Below, piece by piece: positions 45,842 through 54,627 of a DNA stretch of 64,000 nt. The first letter of the stretch is position 1; every line of letters starts with the position of its first letter. This DNA is from Flectobacillus longus. Lineage in GTDB: Bacteria > Bacteroidota > Bacteroidia > Cytophagales > Spirosomataceae. The notes beneath the pieces were generated by a model. The model was given only the letters and a program-made list of their open reading frames with translations. It did no database searches and was not told where the DNA came from. The position numbers were made by a program, and so were the translations under genes. Where the stretch lies: NCBI RefSeq assembly GCF_030056705.1, contig NZ_JASHIC010000021.1:62001-126000 (forward strand), in the 5' to 3' direction.

Positions 45842-47700
45842 TAAAATATAATCTTAAATGTTGTACCAATATTTTCTTGACTTTCGACTTCAATTTTACT
45901 ACCCATCAAATCCAACTGATTTTTGATTAAAAACAATCCAAATCCCTTGCCGCTGGTCTGTTTATGAAAGGTATGATGCATACCAAAAAGCTTGTATTTG
46001 TATTTTTCGAGGTCAATACCAATACCATTATCTTCTATCTGTAATACAGTTTTGTTATTTTCAATCCAAGAAGAAAGCGTAATCATCGGACAAACCTCAG
46101 GTTTCCGAAATTGAATTGCATTGGAAAGAAGATTAATAAGAATACTTTCCAAATAGGCTGGTATATAGTAGACACTTTCACAACTTGAAAAGTTGCTTTT
46201 GATAAGTGCCCCACTGAGAACTAGCTCGCTTTGAATTATACTTTTGACTTTTGTCAGCACATCATCAAAGCAAATTCTAACTTTCGGTTGTTGAACTTGT
46301 GATTGAGTAACTAATACTTCATTGAGCTGTGAAATCGTTTCACTGAGTTGTTTAGAGATTTGCTGAACATTGTCCAATAAAAGCTTTCGTTCATATTCAG
46401 TATCACATTCTTCAATAAAATTGCTTACCATTTCTAAGTTGCTAGTATGCGATCTTATATTATGTGACACAATATGAGCAAAATTTAGCAATTTTCTGTT
46501 TTGTTCATGAATGATTTTTAAAGAATCTTGTAAAAAAAGTTCTTTTTGTTTCTCTTCATCTATATTCTTAATTACTCCACGAACGCCGATTATGTTACCT
46601 TGAATATCGAATAGGGGACTTCCTATAACTCTTACCCAAATTTTATTTTGCAAATAAGTCAAAAACTCACAACTTATATCAAATGCTCTTCCCAATGATA
46701 CAGATTCATCAAATGCCTTGATAAATTTATCTCTGGAAGTTTTAGGATAGTATGATAGCGTTTCTGTCAGACTAGGTGTTTCTAAATTATCTGGAAATTC
46801 ATGAATAACTTTTGTACTTTCAGACCAATACACTTTTTGTGTTTTGAGATCAACCTCCCAAGCACCAATTCTTGCCAATTTGGCAGATTCATTCAGAAGA
46901 AATTCGTTTTTCAGCAAAGAACTTCTATAATTGACCGTTTCGGTTATATCAATTATAGAGCCTGCCATTTTGATGGGTTTTCCATCTTTATCCCACATTG
47001 CCTGTCCAGATGTCTGAAACCATTTATATTCTCCTGAGCGACAAAGCAACCTAATTTCTGTTTTATAAGGCTTGTGTTCATAAAGATGCTCCCATATAAG
47101 CTGCTCTACTTTTGCTTTATCATCTTTATGCAAAAGTGTATTGAAAAAAGTATTAAAAGACGTACGGATTTCATCATCTTGATATCCAAGTAATTCATAG
47201 AATTTACTGGACCACCAGATTGTGTCAAATTGCAAATCCCAGTCCCATATTCCCGCTTCTATTCCATTAATAATTAACTCAAACTCTGCTTTATGAACGG
47301 GAGGCTGCGGTAACTTACTGGGATTTTCAATCAAATAAGAAATGTGTGTGAATGTTCCCTTTAACAAAAGGGCATATTCGTACTTGTCTCTCAGTTCTAC
47401 ATATCCATTAATTTGAAAAAACTGAAAATTACCTTCAGCGTTATAGAGCCGTATTTTTTGCTCAAAATAATTTTCATTCTTTGTTAACTCCTTTACAGTA
47501 TCGAAATCTAACCATTTTGCATCAAATGAAAACAAATGGCTTTTCAATGTATCTAAATTGTTAATTGTTTGGGAAGGCAGTGATAATATCGCATTCACAT
47601 TATCTGAAATAGAAAACGTATTGCTCGTCAAATCCCATGCCCAAAAGTTAGGAATATCGAGATATCCCTCCCGATTCCAAGACTCTCGGATAGTTTTCAT
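45841..47700 (-). CDS. PAS-domain sensor histidine kinase
   Basis: This 619-residue soluble kinase has no membrane segment. An N-terminal PAS-like region (1-120), two clear PAS domains (about 138-258 with EAGIWDWDLQFDT, and 268-382), a dimerisation helix with H413 in AHIVSHNIRSH, and a C-terminal ATPase domain (LLSNAIQFRKP, DNGIGID, GKGFGLFLIKN) can be seen. The NIRSH histidine box is a form frequent in Bacteroidetes kinases. It senses some intracellular signal and phosphorylates the receiver encoded directly after it. Confidence 0.92.
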   Translation of the reverse strand: MKTIRESWNREGYLDIPNFWAWDLTSNTFSISDNVNAILSLPSQTINNLDTLKSHLFSFDAKWLDFDTVKELTKNENYFEQKIRLYNAEGNFQFFQINGYVELRDKYEYALLLKGTFTHISYLIENPSKLPQPPVHKAEFELIINGIEAGIWDWDLQFDTIWWSSKFYELLGYQDDEIRTSFNTFFNTLLHKDDKAKVEQLIWEHLYEHKPYKTEIRLLCRSGEYKWFQTSGQAMWDKDGKPIKMAGSIIDITETVNYRSSLLKNEFLLNESAKLARIGAWEVDLKTQKVYWSESTKVIHEFPDNLETPSLTETLSYYPKTSRDKFIKAFDESVSLGRAFDISCEFLTYLQNKIWVRVIGSPLFDIQGNIIGVRGVIKNIDEEKQKELFLQDSLKIIHEQNRKLLNFAHIVSHNIRSHTSNLEMVSNFIEECDTEYERKLLLDNVQQISKQLSETISQLNEVLVTQSQVQQPKVRICFDDVLTKVKSIIQSELVLSGALIKSNFSSCESVYYIPAYLESILINLLSNAIQFRKPEVCPMITLSSWIENNKTVLQIEDNGIGIDLEKYKYKLFGMHHTFHKQTSGKGFGLFLIKNQLDLMGSKIEVESQENIGTTFKIIF

Positions 47701-47964
47701 AACACAGTGTGGTTTTACTCAAATCAAAAATTCAATTGTGTCCTTTTTGGGGATTTATCAGTAGTGGAAAGGATTTACTTTATGGTTGAAGTAAAGTAAA
47801 GGGAGCATATATTTATTGATAAGTCCCTGATTCAGAGACTATAATAGAGTTCCGGGTAGACGATTTGTCTTAAAATTGGCGTACATGAAAAAGCAAAATA
47901 ATTTTGCTAGCTATGTATCATAACGGTGCTTGTTAGAAGAGCATCAGATTTATTTTGTAGAAAC

Positions 47965-48012
47965 TAACGAAATTCATAATACATCTCGAAAAACAGATTA
48001 CGAATTTCGTTA
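47965..48012 (-). terminator. Terminator after the hybrid kinase gene
   Basis: TAACGAAATTC (47965-47975) pairs with GAATTTCGTTA (48002-48012). The rest of 47701-48039 shows only small hairpins and no gene. Confidence 0.55.
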
Positions 48013-48039
48013 AATATATAAATTTTACCAAAGATACAA

Positions 48040-49746
48040 CTATGTATTGATTATATGGTCATTTTGATATCTAAGATGTTTTGCCAATAACAAATATAGC
48101 TCGTCTGCTGTGTGTGGTTTCAGAAGATAATCGTTCATACCTACAGCCAAGGCCTCTTTGATAGTTTCGGCATTATTATCAGCCGAACTTGCAATAATGG
48201 TCAAATTACTATCGATTTTACGAATTTCTTTGGTCAGCTCAAATCCGTTAAGTTCTGGCATTTGTAAATCTATAATAGCTAAATCATAATACTTATCCGA
48301 ATTTATCAATTTCAATGCTTCGTATGGAGATACACAGGTATCAACTTGGATACCTTTTTTCAACAAATTTCTTGCAATAATTTTTAAGTTTATTTCATTG
48401 TCATCTACAGCCAAAATATTACATCCTTTAAAGTCAAAATCGTTTAATGCCTTGATAGAATAATTTTGGTCTTCTGCTATTTTGAAATTAATAGTAAAAT
48501 AAAAATTTGAGCCTTCGTTTAGGGTACTATCAACATGTATTTCGCTATTGAACAATAACAAAATCTTTTTGATAATGGCAAGACCAAGACCAGTACCCCC
48601 AAACTGACGTGTTGTTATAATTGACGCCTGTGCAAACTCATCAAATATTTTAGGCAGAGATTCTTCCGAAATTCCAATTCCATTATCAATTACCTCAAAT
48701 TTGACTTCAACATGCGACTGTGTTCTATTCACAACTCTTGCTTTCAGAGTAATTTGGCCATTTTTTGTAAATTTTACCGCATTAGAGACCAAGTTATTAA
48801 TTACTTGAACCAAACGTGTAGGGTCGCCCTCCAAAAATGCAGGAATATTTGAATCTAAATCTATTTGTAGTGTATTACCTTTTTCTTTAGAGCGATGCCA
48901 ATTTATTTCTACGATGTTATTGAGCAAATCAACAAGATTAAAAGAAATTTGTTCGATTTGTACTTTTTGAGCTTCAAGCTTACTATAATCTAGGATATCG
49001 TTAATAATAGATAAGAGTGTTTCGCCTGTAAATTTAAGTACTTTCAACGGAGCCTCCTGCTCTTTGCGTGGTTGTTCCTCCAAAAGCAAATGAATATTAC
49101 CAAGAATTGAGTGCAAAGGAGTTCTTATTTCGTGGCTCATCATCGAAAGAAAAACAGATTTGGCCTTAAGCGCTTCCTCCAAATGAAGTTTTGCTTGCTC
49201 TAGTTCTCTATTTTTTATTTCTAAATCTTCTTTGATTTTTTCTAACTGAATTGTTTTCTTACGAAGTTCAAACTGATTTGTTACTTGATTAGCCAATGCT
49301 TTTAAGGCTTCAATTTGGTCATCGGCTAGTGAGCGGGGCTTATTATCAATTACACAGAGTGTTCCTAGTGCATATCCTTTGGACGTTACAAGAGGAATAC
49401 CAGCATAAAACTGCATACCAGGTTCATTGACAACAAAAGGGTTGTCAAAAAATCTATCATCTTCTAAAGCATTTTCAATAATAAAAGGCTCATCGGGATT
49501 TAAAATTGTATGCCCACAAAAGGAAACTTCTCTAGGCGTTTCGACCGTATCAATTCCTTTTACAGACTTAAACCACTGTCTATCCTTATCAATTAGGCTG
49601 ATAAGGCTTATCGGAGTTTGACAAATCTCTTGAGCAATTTGAGTGATAGAGTCATAATCTCTTTCGGGTAATGTATCAAGAATATAATAACTCTTTAGCG
49701 CTTCTAATCGCTCCGATTCGTTACTTGGTAAGAGTGGTTTTTTCAT
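48040..49746 (-). CDS. GAF-domain hybrid sensor histidine kinase
   Basis: The start at 49746 (MKKPLLPSNESER) is preferred to the upstream in-frame start at 49788, because the protein family begins with the ERLEALKSYYILDTLPE GAF lead. Domains in order, numbered from this start: GAF (about 10-160), coiled coil (about 165-195), HisKA with H205 (MMSHEIRTPLHS), HATPase_c (to about 420) and a receiver with D493 (IIDLQMPELNG). It is cytoplasmic. As a hybrid it normally passes phosphate through an Hpt protein, and the Hpt gene at 53992 is the only one in the window, which makes a phosphorelay likely. Confidence 0.93.
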   Translation of the reverse strand: MKKPLLPSNESERLEALKSYYILDTLPERDYDSITQIAQEICQTPISLISLIDKDRQWFKSVKGIDTVETPREVSFCGHTILNPDEPFIIENALEDDRFFDNPFVVNEPGMQFYAGIPLVTSKGYALGTLCVIDNKPRSLADDQIEALKALANQVTNQFELRKKTIQLEKIKEDLEIKNRELEQAKLHLEEALKAKSVFLSMMSHEIRTPLHSILGNIHLLLEEQPRKEQEAPLKVLKFTGETLLSIINDILDYSKLEAQKVQIEQISFNLVDLLNNIVEINWHRSKEKGNTLQIDLDSNIPAFLEGDPTRLVQVINNLVSNAVKFTKNGQITLKARVVNRTQSHVEVKFEVIDNGIGISEESLPKIFDEFAQASIITTRQFGGTGLGLAIIKKILLLFNSEIHVDSTLNEGSNFYFTINFKIAEDQNYSIKALNDFDFKGCNILAVDDNEINLKIIARNLLKKGIQVDTCVSPYEALKLINSDKYYDLAIIDLQMPELNGFELTKEIRKIDSNLTIIASSADNNAETIKEALAVGMNDYLLKPHTADELYLLLAKHLRYQNDHIINT

Positions 49747-49766
49747 AAGTAGTTTGTTACGTAATA

Positions 49767-49796
49767 TTTGAGGTAATGTACCCAACAATATCTTTG
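49767..49796 (+). promoter_or_regulatory. Strong-looking TTTG-N18-TAnnTTTG promoter with no plus-strand gene behind it
   Basis: TTTG (49767-49770) and TATCTTTG (49789-49796) match the Bacteroidetes pattern well. The next 300 bp contain hairpins (CCTATT/AATAGG, TGTTTCG/CGAAACA) but no open frame and no clear terminator. The stretch 49789-50101 holds nothing else that I can support. Confidence 0.35.
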
Positions 49797-50101
49797 TATG
49801 TGAACAAAGACCCCTATTGCCTAACCCACTCGGAATAGGTTACGGCTATCTGGTATTCAGAAATTTACGGTGTTTCGCTATTGGCGATAAACGAAACATA
49901 CTACTTAGGGCTTGCAGATTTATAGTTTTAATAAAAGTGCCATTACAAAGGTAATTTGAGCACGATACAAATTAATTTACTATAGGATACGCTCTTGGTA
50001 CGTCAAGAGTTCATCAAAGACACATATACAAGAGAGTAAAAATACATATTTTATTTAAACTAATAAAACTATAGTTAGTTGATGAATATATTTTATGAAT
50101 A

Positions 50102-50812
50102 TCACAAAACAAACTGAGTATTTCCTCTTACATTGACACGTACAGTTAGCAGACCTGAAGATATCTTCGCAATGGTAGTTCCTTTTAGGTAACGTGGCCG
50201 AAACACTGCTCCATATTTGATGTCCTCTTTGTAAATATTAGTAGTAGATTCGGTTAATGTAGTAGATAGTACCCTAATGCTCAGAATTTGACCATTATCA
50301 TCAACCGTTATTTTAAAAACAATTTTACCCACTTCACTCGTTTTGTCTGTCAACAAAGGTTTTTGAGCCAGATAAAAATGGTCAAGACCATATTCAAAGC
50401 CTTCACCTCGCTGAGCCCCATAATTTGGCACAAATGCTTTAGGTTCGGGACTATAGCCATATTTGTCAGAAATAGAGCTAGGAAGTTTTGCTTTAGGAGC
50501 TTTGTAAGGGCTTTTTTTAGAGTAGGAGGTTTCAGCACCTGAAGTATTTTTATTTTCTCTATTGGGTGCTGCTGGGCCAGATGCTTCTCTAATCTTTTTG
50601 TTATTAGCAGTAATATGTACCTGTGGAGTTTCGTCTAAATCATTTTCGGCAAGCGCAAATCTAATTTTTTGGTAGGTTGATATTTTAGTATTTTCGTCCC
50701 AAACAGATAGCTTTACAGAGGTGTATGAGAGAATAGCACCAACGGCAATTGTCCACCAAAATGCCACTTGCTTATTCTTCTGTTCTTCTAGTTCTTCTTG
50801 ATATGTTTTCAT
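50102..50812 (-). CDS. Single-span membrane protein with TonB-C-like domain
   Basis: The 236-residue protein has a short cytoplasmic start rich in Glu and Lys, one membrane helix (about 18-37, FWWTIAVGAILSYTSVKLSV), a Pro/Lys/Ser-rich periplasmic linker (about 75-135) and a C-terminal domain (about 155-236) containing GKIVFKITVDDNGQILSIRV, a pattern typical of TonB/AgmX C-terminal domains. It could drive an outer-membrane transporter or bridge envelope layers. It follows the GT2 gene, but a strong terminator lies between them. No ExbB/ExbD genes are close by. Confidence 0.72.
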   Translation of the reverse strand: MKTYQEELEEQKNKQVAFWWTIAVGAILSYTSVKLSVWDENTKISTYQKIRFALAENDLDETPQVHITANNKKIREASGPAAPNRENKNTSGAETSYSKKSPYKAPKAKLPSSISDKYGYSPEPKAFVPNYGAQRGEGFEYGLDHFYLAQKPLLTDKTSEVGKIVFKITVDDNGQILSIRVLSTTLTESTTNIYKEDIKYGAVFRPRYLKGTTIAKISSGLLTVRVNVRGNTQFVL

Positions 50813-50867
50813 GGGTCAAGGTATTTATATTCTACAAATTTATAAAATCACATCAAGAATATAAAAG

Positions 50868-50913
50868 ATAAGGGGTTGAATAATAGCTTTTAAAGCCATA
50901 TTCAACCCCTTAT
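50868..50913 (-). terminator. Terminator after the GT2 gene
   Basis: A perfect 15-bp stem (50868-50882 with 50899-50913, core AAGGGGTTGAAT) lies 18 bp after the GT2 stop. Confidence 0.85.
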
Positions 50914-50930
50914 TAGTGAATTATATTTTA

Positions 50931-52361
50931 TCAAGTTTTTTTTGGGGTGGCTGCATTTGTATAACCTGTTCGAGTCATTTCGCCCCAAGAATGTGTTTTC
51001 TTAAAAAACAGATCATAATTGCCTTTTATAGCCCAATATACCGTGAGAGGATGATAAATAAAAGGCTCTAAGATAGCTGTGATAAAAAGCCGTCCAATCT
51101 CTTTAGGTTCTGAATAACGATTAAAGAAAGTTTCTTGAGCCTGAATTGCCAATATTGAAAAAAATAAAGACATCGAGAATACTAATCCAAGCATAGCCAT
51201 AAAAAAATAAATATTTATATAGCCCAACACAATCATTATTAAAGTAAAAATCAATCCAAAAGCCTCTATAAATGGCCCAAACCATTCTGCAATTAGCCAA
51301 TATGGAAAGCTTAACAAACCAATTATTCCATATTTTTTTCGTCCGATCATATCACGGTGTAGCATCAGACATTCGGCAGTACCTCGTGCCCATCTATTGC
51401 GTTGGCGTGATAGAATGGTTTTTGTGACGGGAGCTTCTGTCCAACAAAGAGGAGTTGGAACGTATGCTACCTCGTAGGGTATTTTTTTATTAAGCATAAG
51501 TTTATGTAAACGAATGACCAATTCCATATCCTCTCCAACGGTTTTCTTATTATAGCCTCCTACCTCAATAACACGTTCTCTATGGAAAATACCAAAAGCA
51601 CCCGAAATAAGCAAAAGGCCATTGATTGAACTCCAAGCCGTACGCCCCAAAAGAAATGCTCTGAAATATTCAATAAGCTGAATTCTTGGTAAAAATTTAT
51701 TGGGAATTTGAAGTTTTACCATGTGACCATGATATACCTCTGCATCGTTGTTGAGCCACACAATTCCACCCACAGCTACTACTTCTTTGTGGCTATTAAT
51801 AACAGGATAAATAAGATGCTCGAATGCGTTTTCTTCTAGTAAGCAATCAACATCTACACAAGCAAAGTAGTCTGAGTATGAAACATTGATACCCGCATTA
51901 AGAGCGTCAGCTTTGCCCCCATTGGCTTTATCTACGACAATAAGCTTCTTGAAAGCTTTATTTTTTGATTTGTAAATAGCTTTGATTTCATTACATGGTA
52001 AGCGATACTCAAAATAATAATCAACCTTTTCTAAATCATAAAATTTGATAGCTTTTTCGAGGGTATCATCTTTACTACCATCGTTTACAATTATCAAAGT
52101 TAAATTATTATAACCCAATGATAATAAGGAGCGAATATTCTCAACAATGGTGACTCCCTCATTATACGCAGGTGCTACAACCGAGATTGAAGGGAGATAG
52201 GGATTTTGGCGAAAAGCATTAAAATCAATATTTAAGTTTGCTTGTTTGTGATGTTTGAGCACTTTCCATGACCTAACGCTCATGAGTATGTAAGATGTAA
52301 AAATCATCATACAATACAAAAACAAGCCAAATTGTATAAAGTAGGAGAAGAATGTTAGCAT
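50931..52361 (-). CDS. Processive family-2 glycosyltransferase (PgaC/IcaA-like polysaccharide synthase)
   Basis: This 476-residue inner-membrane GT2 has an N-terminal membrane helix (4-28), a catalytic domain with D94 (VNDGSKDD), the D170-x-D172 metal motif (CVDVDC), E277-D278 (GEDMEL) and QxxRW at 320-324, and two to three C-terminal membrane helices (about 345-410). These are the marks of synthases that polymerise and export a polysaccharide such as poly-GlcNAc. The sugar is not certain. It starts 4 bp after the HEAT-repeat gene, so they are one operon with the receiver upstream. No PgaB-like deacetylase was seen. Confidence 0.9.
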   Translation of the reverse strand: MLTFFSYFIQFGLFLYCMMIFTSYILMSVRSWKVLKHHKQANLNIDFNAFRQNPYLPSISVVAPAYNEGVTIVENIRSLLSLGYNNLTLIIVNDGSKDDTLEKAIKFYDLEKVDYYFEYRLPCNEIKAIYKSKNKAFKKLIVVDKANGGKADALNAGINVSYSDYFACVDVDCLLEENAFEHLIYPVINSHKEVVAVGGIVWLNNDAEVYHGHMVKLQIPNKFLPRIQLIEYFRAFLLGRTAWSSINGLLLISGAFGIFHRERVIEVGGYNKKTVGEDMELVIRLHKLMLNKKIPYEVAYVPTPLCWTEAPVTKTILSRQRNRWARGTAECLMLHRDMIGRKKYGIIGLLSFPYWLIAEWFGPFIEAFGLIFTLIMIVLGYINIYFFMAMLGLVFSMSLFFSILAIQAQETFFNRYSEPKEIGRLFITAILEPFIYHPLTVYWAIKGNYDLFFKKTHSWGEMTRTGYTNAATPKKT

Positions 52362-52365
52362 CCGT

Positions 52366-53478
52366 TTAAAATTTATTTAACACATGAATTGCCAGTTTTT
52401 TATCAGATTTATCTCCATTTGACTCAAGGTATGATAAAAACGACATACTATTAGAATTCATATTTTGAAGTGTTTCAGCGGCTTTTACTCGAATAGCTGG
52501 ATACACATCTTTCAATTTTTTAAATATAAATGGAACATCATCATCGGTTCCATGTAAGGCTATATATTTTAAAATAGCAATTTTGACAGTTTCCTCTTCT
52601 GAAGCAAATCTTCGCTTAAGTTCATTCAAATGCTCATTGCCACCGCATTCTGCAAGATATTCAATAATGGCTGTTCTTACTTTTGGATTAGGATGTACCA
52701 CAAAAGCTTTGGCATCCATATCCAAGTCAAGTTCCTGAAATATATTAGCTAATTTCAACCCCAATATTTTAAGAGTAACAGAGTCATGATTAATCAGTTT
52801 GCTCAGATTAGGGATTTGTTTGAACTGGCTTCTCTTTAGAAAACTAATAATCTCATACATTTCCCAATCAGAGAGAGGAAAGTGTATTTCAGAGAGAATA
52901 TCTACTTGGTCACCCCCCATCGATATTTCTGCTTTGATAGCCACTAAACGAACAAATTGGTTTTGATGATCTAATAATTCGGTAAACATAGCCGAACTTT
53001 CTAAGGCCTTAATGGCCAAAAGGTCGTTAGTTGCGTTGACAAGCTTATACCATTTATACCTGAAGAATTCTTTTTTAATTTTTTTCTCAAAACCAAAAAA
53101 AGTATATAACTCTTTTATCTTTTTTTGATCATCGCCTAAAAGGACTTTATTGGCATTGAATATTTCTTCGTAGAGAATTTCTCTAAACAATTTAAATTTT
53201 AATTGAATATTGGAAAAATAGTTTGCAATTTCTTTGCTCATAAATTCTTGAATATTCAAGTCTTCTTCCATGAGCCAAGCTGTGATATATTGCTGAATTT
53301 TTTCTCTGATTTCTGCTCTACGCTTCGCACTTCTTTTGGCACTTATTTTTTCGCTCAATATACTTATCATAATCACCAAATCTACAACCAATAAGATTGC
53401 AGCAATGGCCAATATAACAAGTATAAGCCGCTGAATATGGGCGGGGATATTATTCATAAATTTTGAGAGAAAGGGCAA
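52366..53478 (-). CDS. Membrane-anchored HEAT-repeat protein
   Basis: The 370-residue protein has one N-terminal membrane helix (about 15-42), a charged helical part with many Lys and Glu (45-180) and HEAT-like helical repeats (about 185-365; for example NPKVRTAIIEYLAECGGNEHLNELKRRFASEEE... and YPAIRVKAAETLQNM). Such repeats serve as docking surfaces. It sits between the receiver gene and the GT2 gene, 29 bp and 4 bp away. It could pass the regulatory signal to the synthase at the membrane; this is inference. No enzymatic motif was seen. Confidence 0.85.
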   Translation of the reverse strand: MPFLSKFMNNIPAHIQRLILVILAIAAILLVVDLVIMISILSEKISAKRSAKRRAEIREKIQQYITAWLMEEDLNIQEFMSKEIANYFSNIQLKFKLFREILYEEIFNANKVLLGDDQKKIKELYTFFGFEKKIKKEFFRYKWYKLVNATNDLLAIKALESSAMFTELLDHQNQFVRLVAIKAEISMGGDQVDILSEIHFPLSDWEMYEIISFLKRSQFKQIPNLSKLINHDSVTLKILGLKLANIFQELDLDMDAKAFVVHPNPKVRTAIIEYLAECGGNEHLNELKRRFASEEETVKIAILKYIALHGTDDDVPFIFKKLKDVYPAIRVKAAETLQNMNSNSMSFLSYLESNGDKSDKKLAIHVLNKF

Positions 53479-53507
53479 TAAATTTTATCAAATCTATTTA
53501 GAAACAC

Positions 53508-53873
53508 CTAAACGGAAGTTCCTAATAGTCTTTTAACACGAATGATTAGCTCGTTGAAACGAAACGGTTTTTCAACAAAATCATTAGCGCCAAGCTCCAA
53601 TGAAGAAACGATTTTGTCTTCTACATTTGTACTAGATAATACAATAATTGGAGTTTGAGCGTCACGAGTTTTACGGATATGGAAAATCAGTTCATACCCT
53701 CCCGAAAACGGCATTTGTAAATCAGTAATTACAATATCAGGTTGAACCTCGTCATATAAATCAATAGCCTCTAAGCCATTTTGACAACCTGTCACATCAA
53801 AGCCTTCTCTACTAAATTTATCAACAAGTAATTTTAACAACAGGGATTCATCTTCGGCAATAAGAATTTTCAT
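53508..53873 (-). CDS. Stand-alone response-regulator receiver (synthase operon)
   Basis: This 121-residue CheY-like domain has acids E7-D8, phosphoacceptor D51 in VITDLQMPFSGG, SS near 79-80 and K102-P in VEKPFRF. It has no output domain. It is encoded upstream of the HEAT-repeat and GT2 genes and downstream of the Hpt gene, so it probably receives phosphate from the Hpt protein and acts on the synthase complex by binding. Confidence 0.93.
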   Translation of the reverse strand: MKILIAEDESLLLKLLVDKFSREGFDVTGCQNGLEAIDLYDEVQPDIVITDLQMPFSGGYELIFHIRKTRDAQTPIIVLSSTNVEDKIVSSLELGANDFVEKPFRFNELIIRVKRLLGTSV

Positions 53874-53991
53874 GATTGATCAAAATTGGGTCTAGTACAA
53901 TACCCCTAGGTATCGTGAAACTAGGGTTAATATTTCTTTTAATTGTTACCGAATAATAATTTTATTCGATTTTACTTCATTGACAGTACTT

Positions 53992-54372
53992 CTATTGATA
54001 GCTTTTTAGCTTCTCATAGTCCTTTTGGATATGAAGTAAAATTTCCTGAAGCTCCGCAATCATTTTTTCTTGAGGAACAACAAACTCTTGGGTTTGAAGA
54101 AAGGATTGTTCGACTTTTTTACACTGTTTGCTAAACTCAACTTGCCCTACACAGCCCAGCATTGAACTCAACTTATGTAGTTTTTTGGCAAATCCTAACT
54201 TGTCACCACTAACAAAAGTATGATTCAAGTCAGACATTTCAGCAGGAATGTTGTTAAAAAAGTGCTCCACTATTTCAAGAAAATATGAAGCTTCGTTATC
54301 AAATAACTCTGCAATATATTCTCTATCGAAACTAGGGTGAAAAGGAAAGGATTCTAAGCTCATCATAATCAA
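53992..54372 (-). CDS. Hpt (histidine phosphotransfer) domain protein
   Basis: The 126-residue helical protein shows the Hpt pattern, with phospho-histidine H66 in KKLHKLSSMLGCVG. It lacks a kinase domain. It is a relay between a hybrid kinase and a receiver. The hybrid kinase at 48040 and the receiver 118 bp downstream are the natural partners. An alternative start, MSLESF, lies three codons in. Confidence 0.85.
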   Translation of the reverse strand: MIMMSLESFPFHPSFDREYIAELFDNEASYFLEIVEHFFNNIPAEMSDLNHTFVSGDKLGFAKKLHKLSSMLGCVGQVEFSKQCKKVEQSFLQTQEFVVPQEKMIAELQEILLHIQKDYEKLKSYQ

Positions 54373-54487
54373 ACTTCACAAATAAGACAACAGTAAAAGT
54401 CATACGCTAAAATTGGAGAAGCGTTACTTTTACAGCATAAAAATCAGACTGTATCTTCAGCTATTTTACAAAGAAAATCAAAAAACC

Positions 54488-54495
54488 TATATTTG
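54488..54495 (+). promoter_or_regulatory. Promoter of the LTA-synthase-like gene
   Basis: TATATTTG matches TAnnTTTG exactly and would give a leader of about 125 nt. AAAACCTAT (54482-54490) and ATAGGTTTT (54547-54555) are inverted copies around the start region, possibly an operator. No good -33 box is seen. Confidence 0.4.
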
Positions 54496-54627
54496 ACTAG
54501 TGTAATTAACGAAGAATTAAAATTATCAACGCAAAAATCATTCCAAATAGGTTTTAATCAAATTTCGGTATTTTATTTGTAGCATAAAATTTAGATTTCA
54601 TTTTTTTTGATAGAATTATAATTAAGC

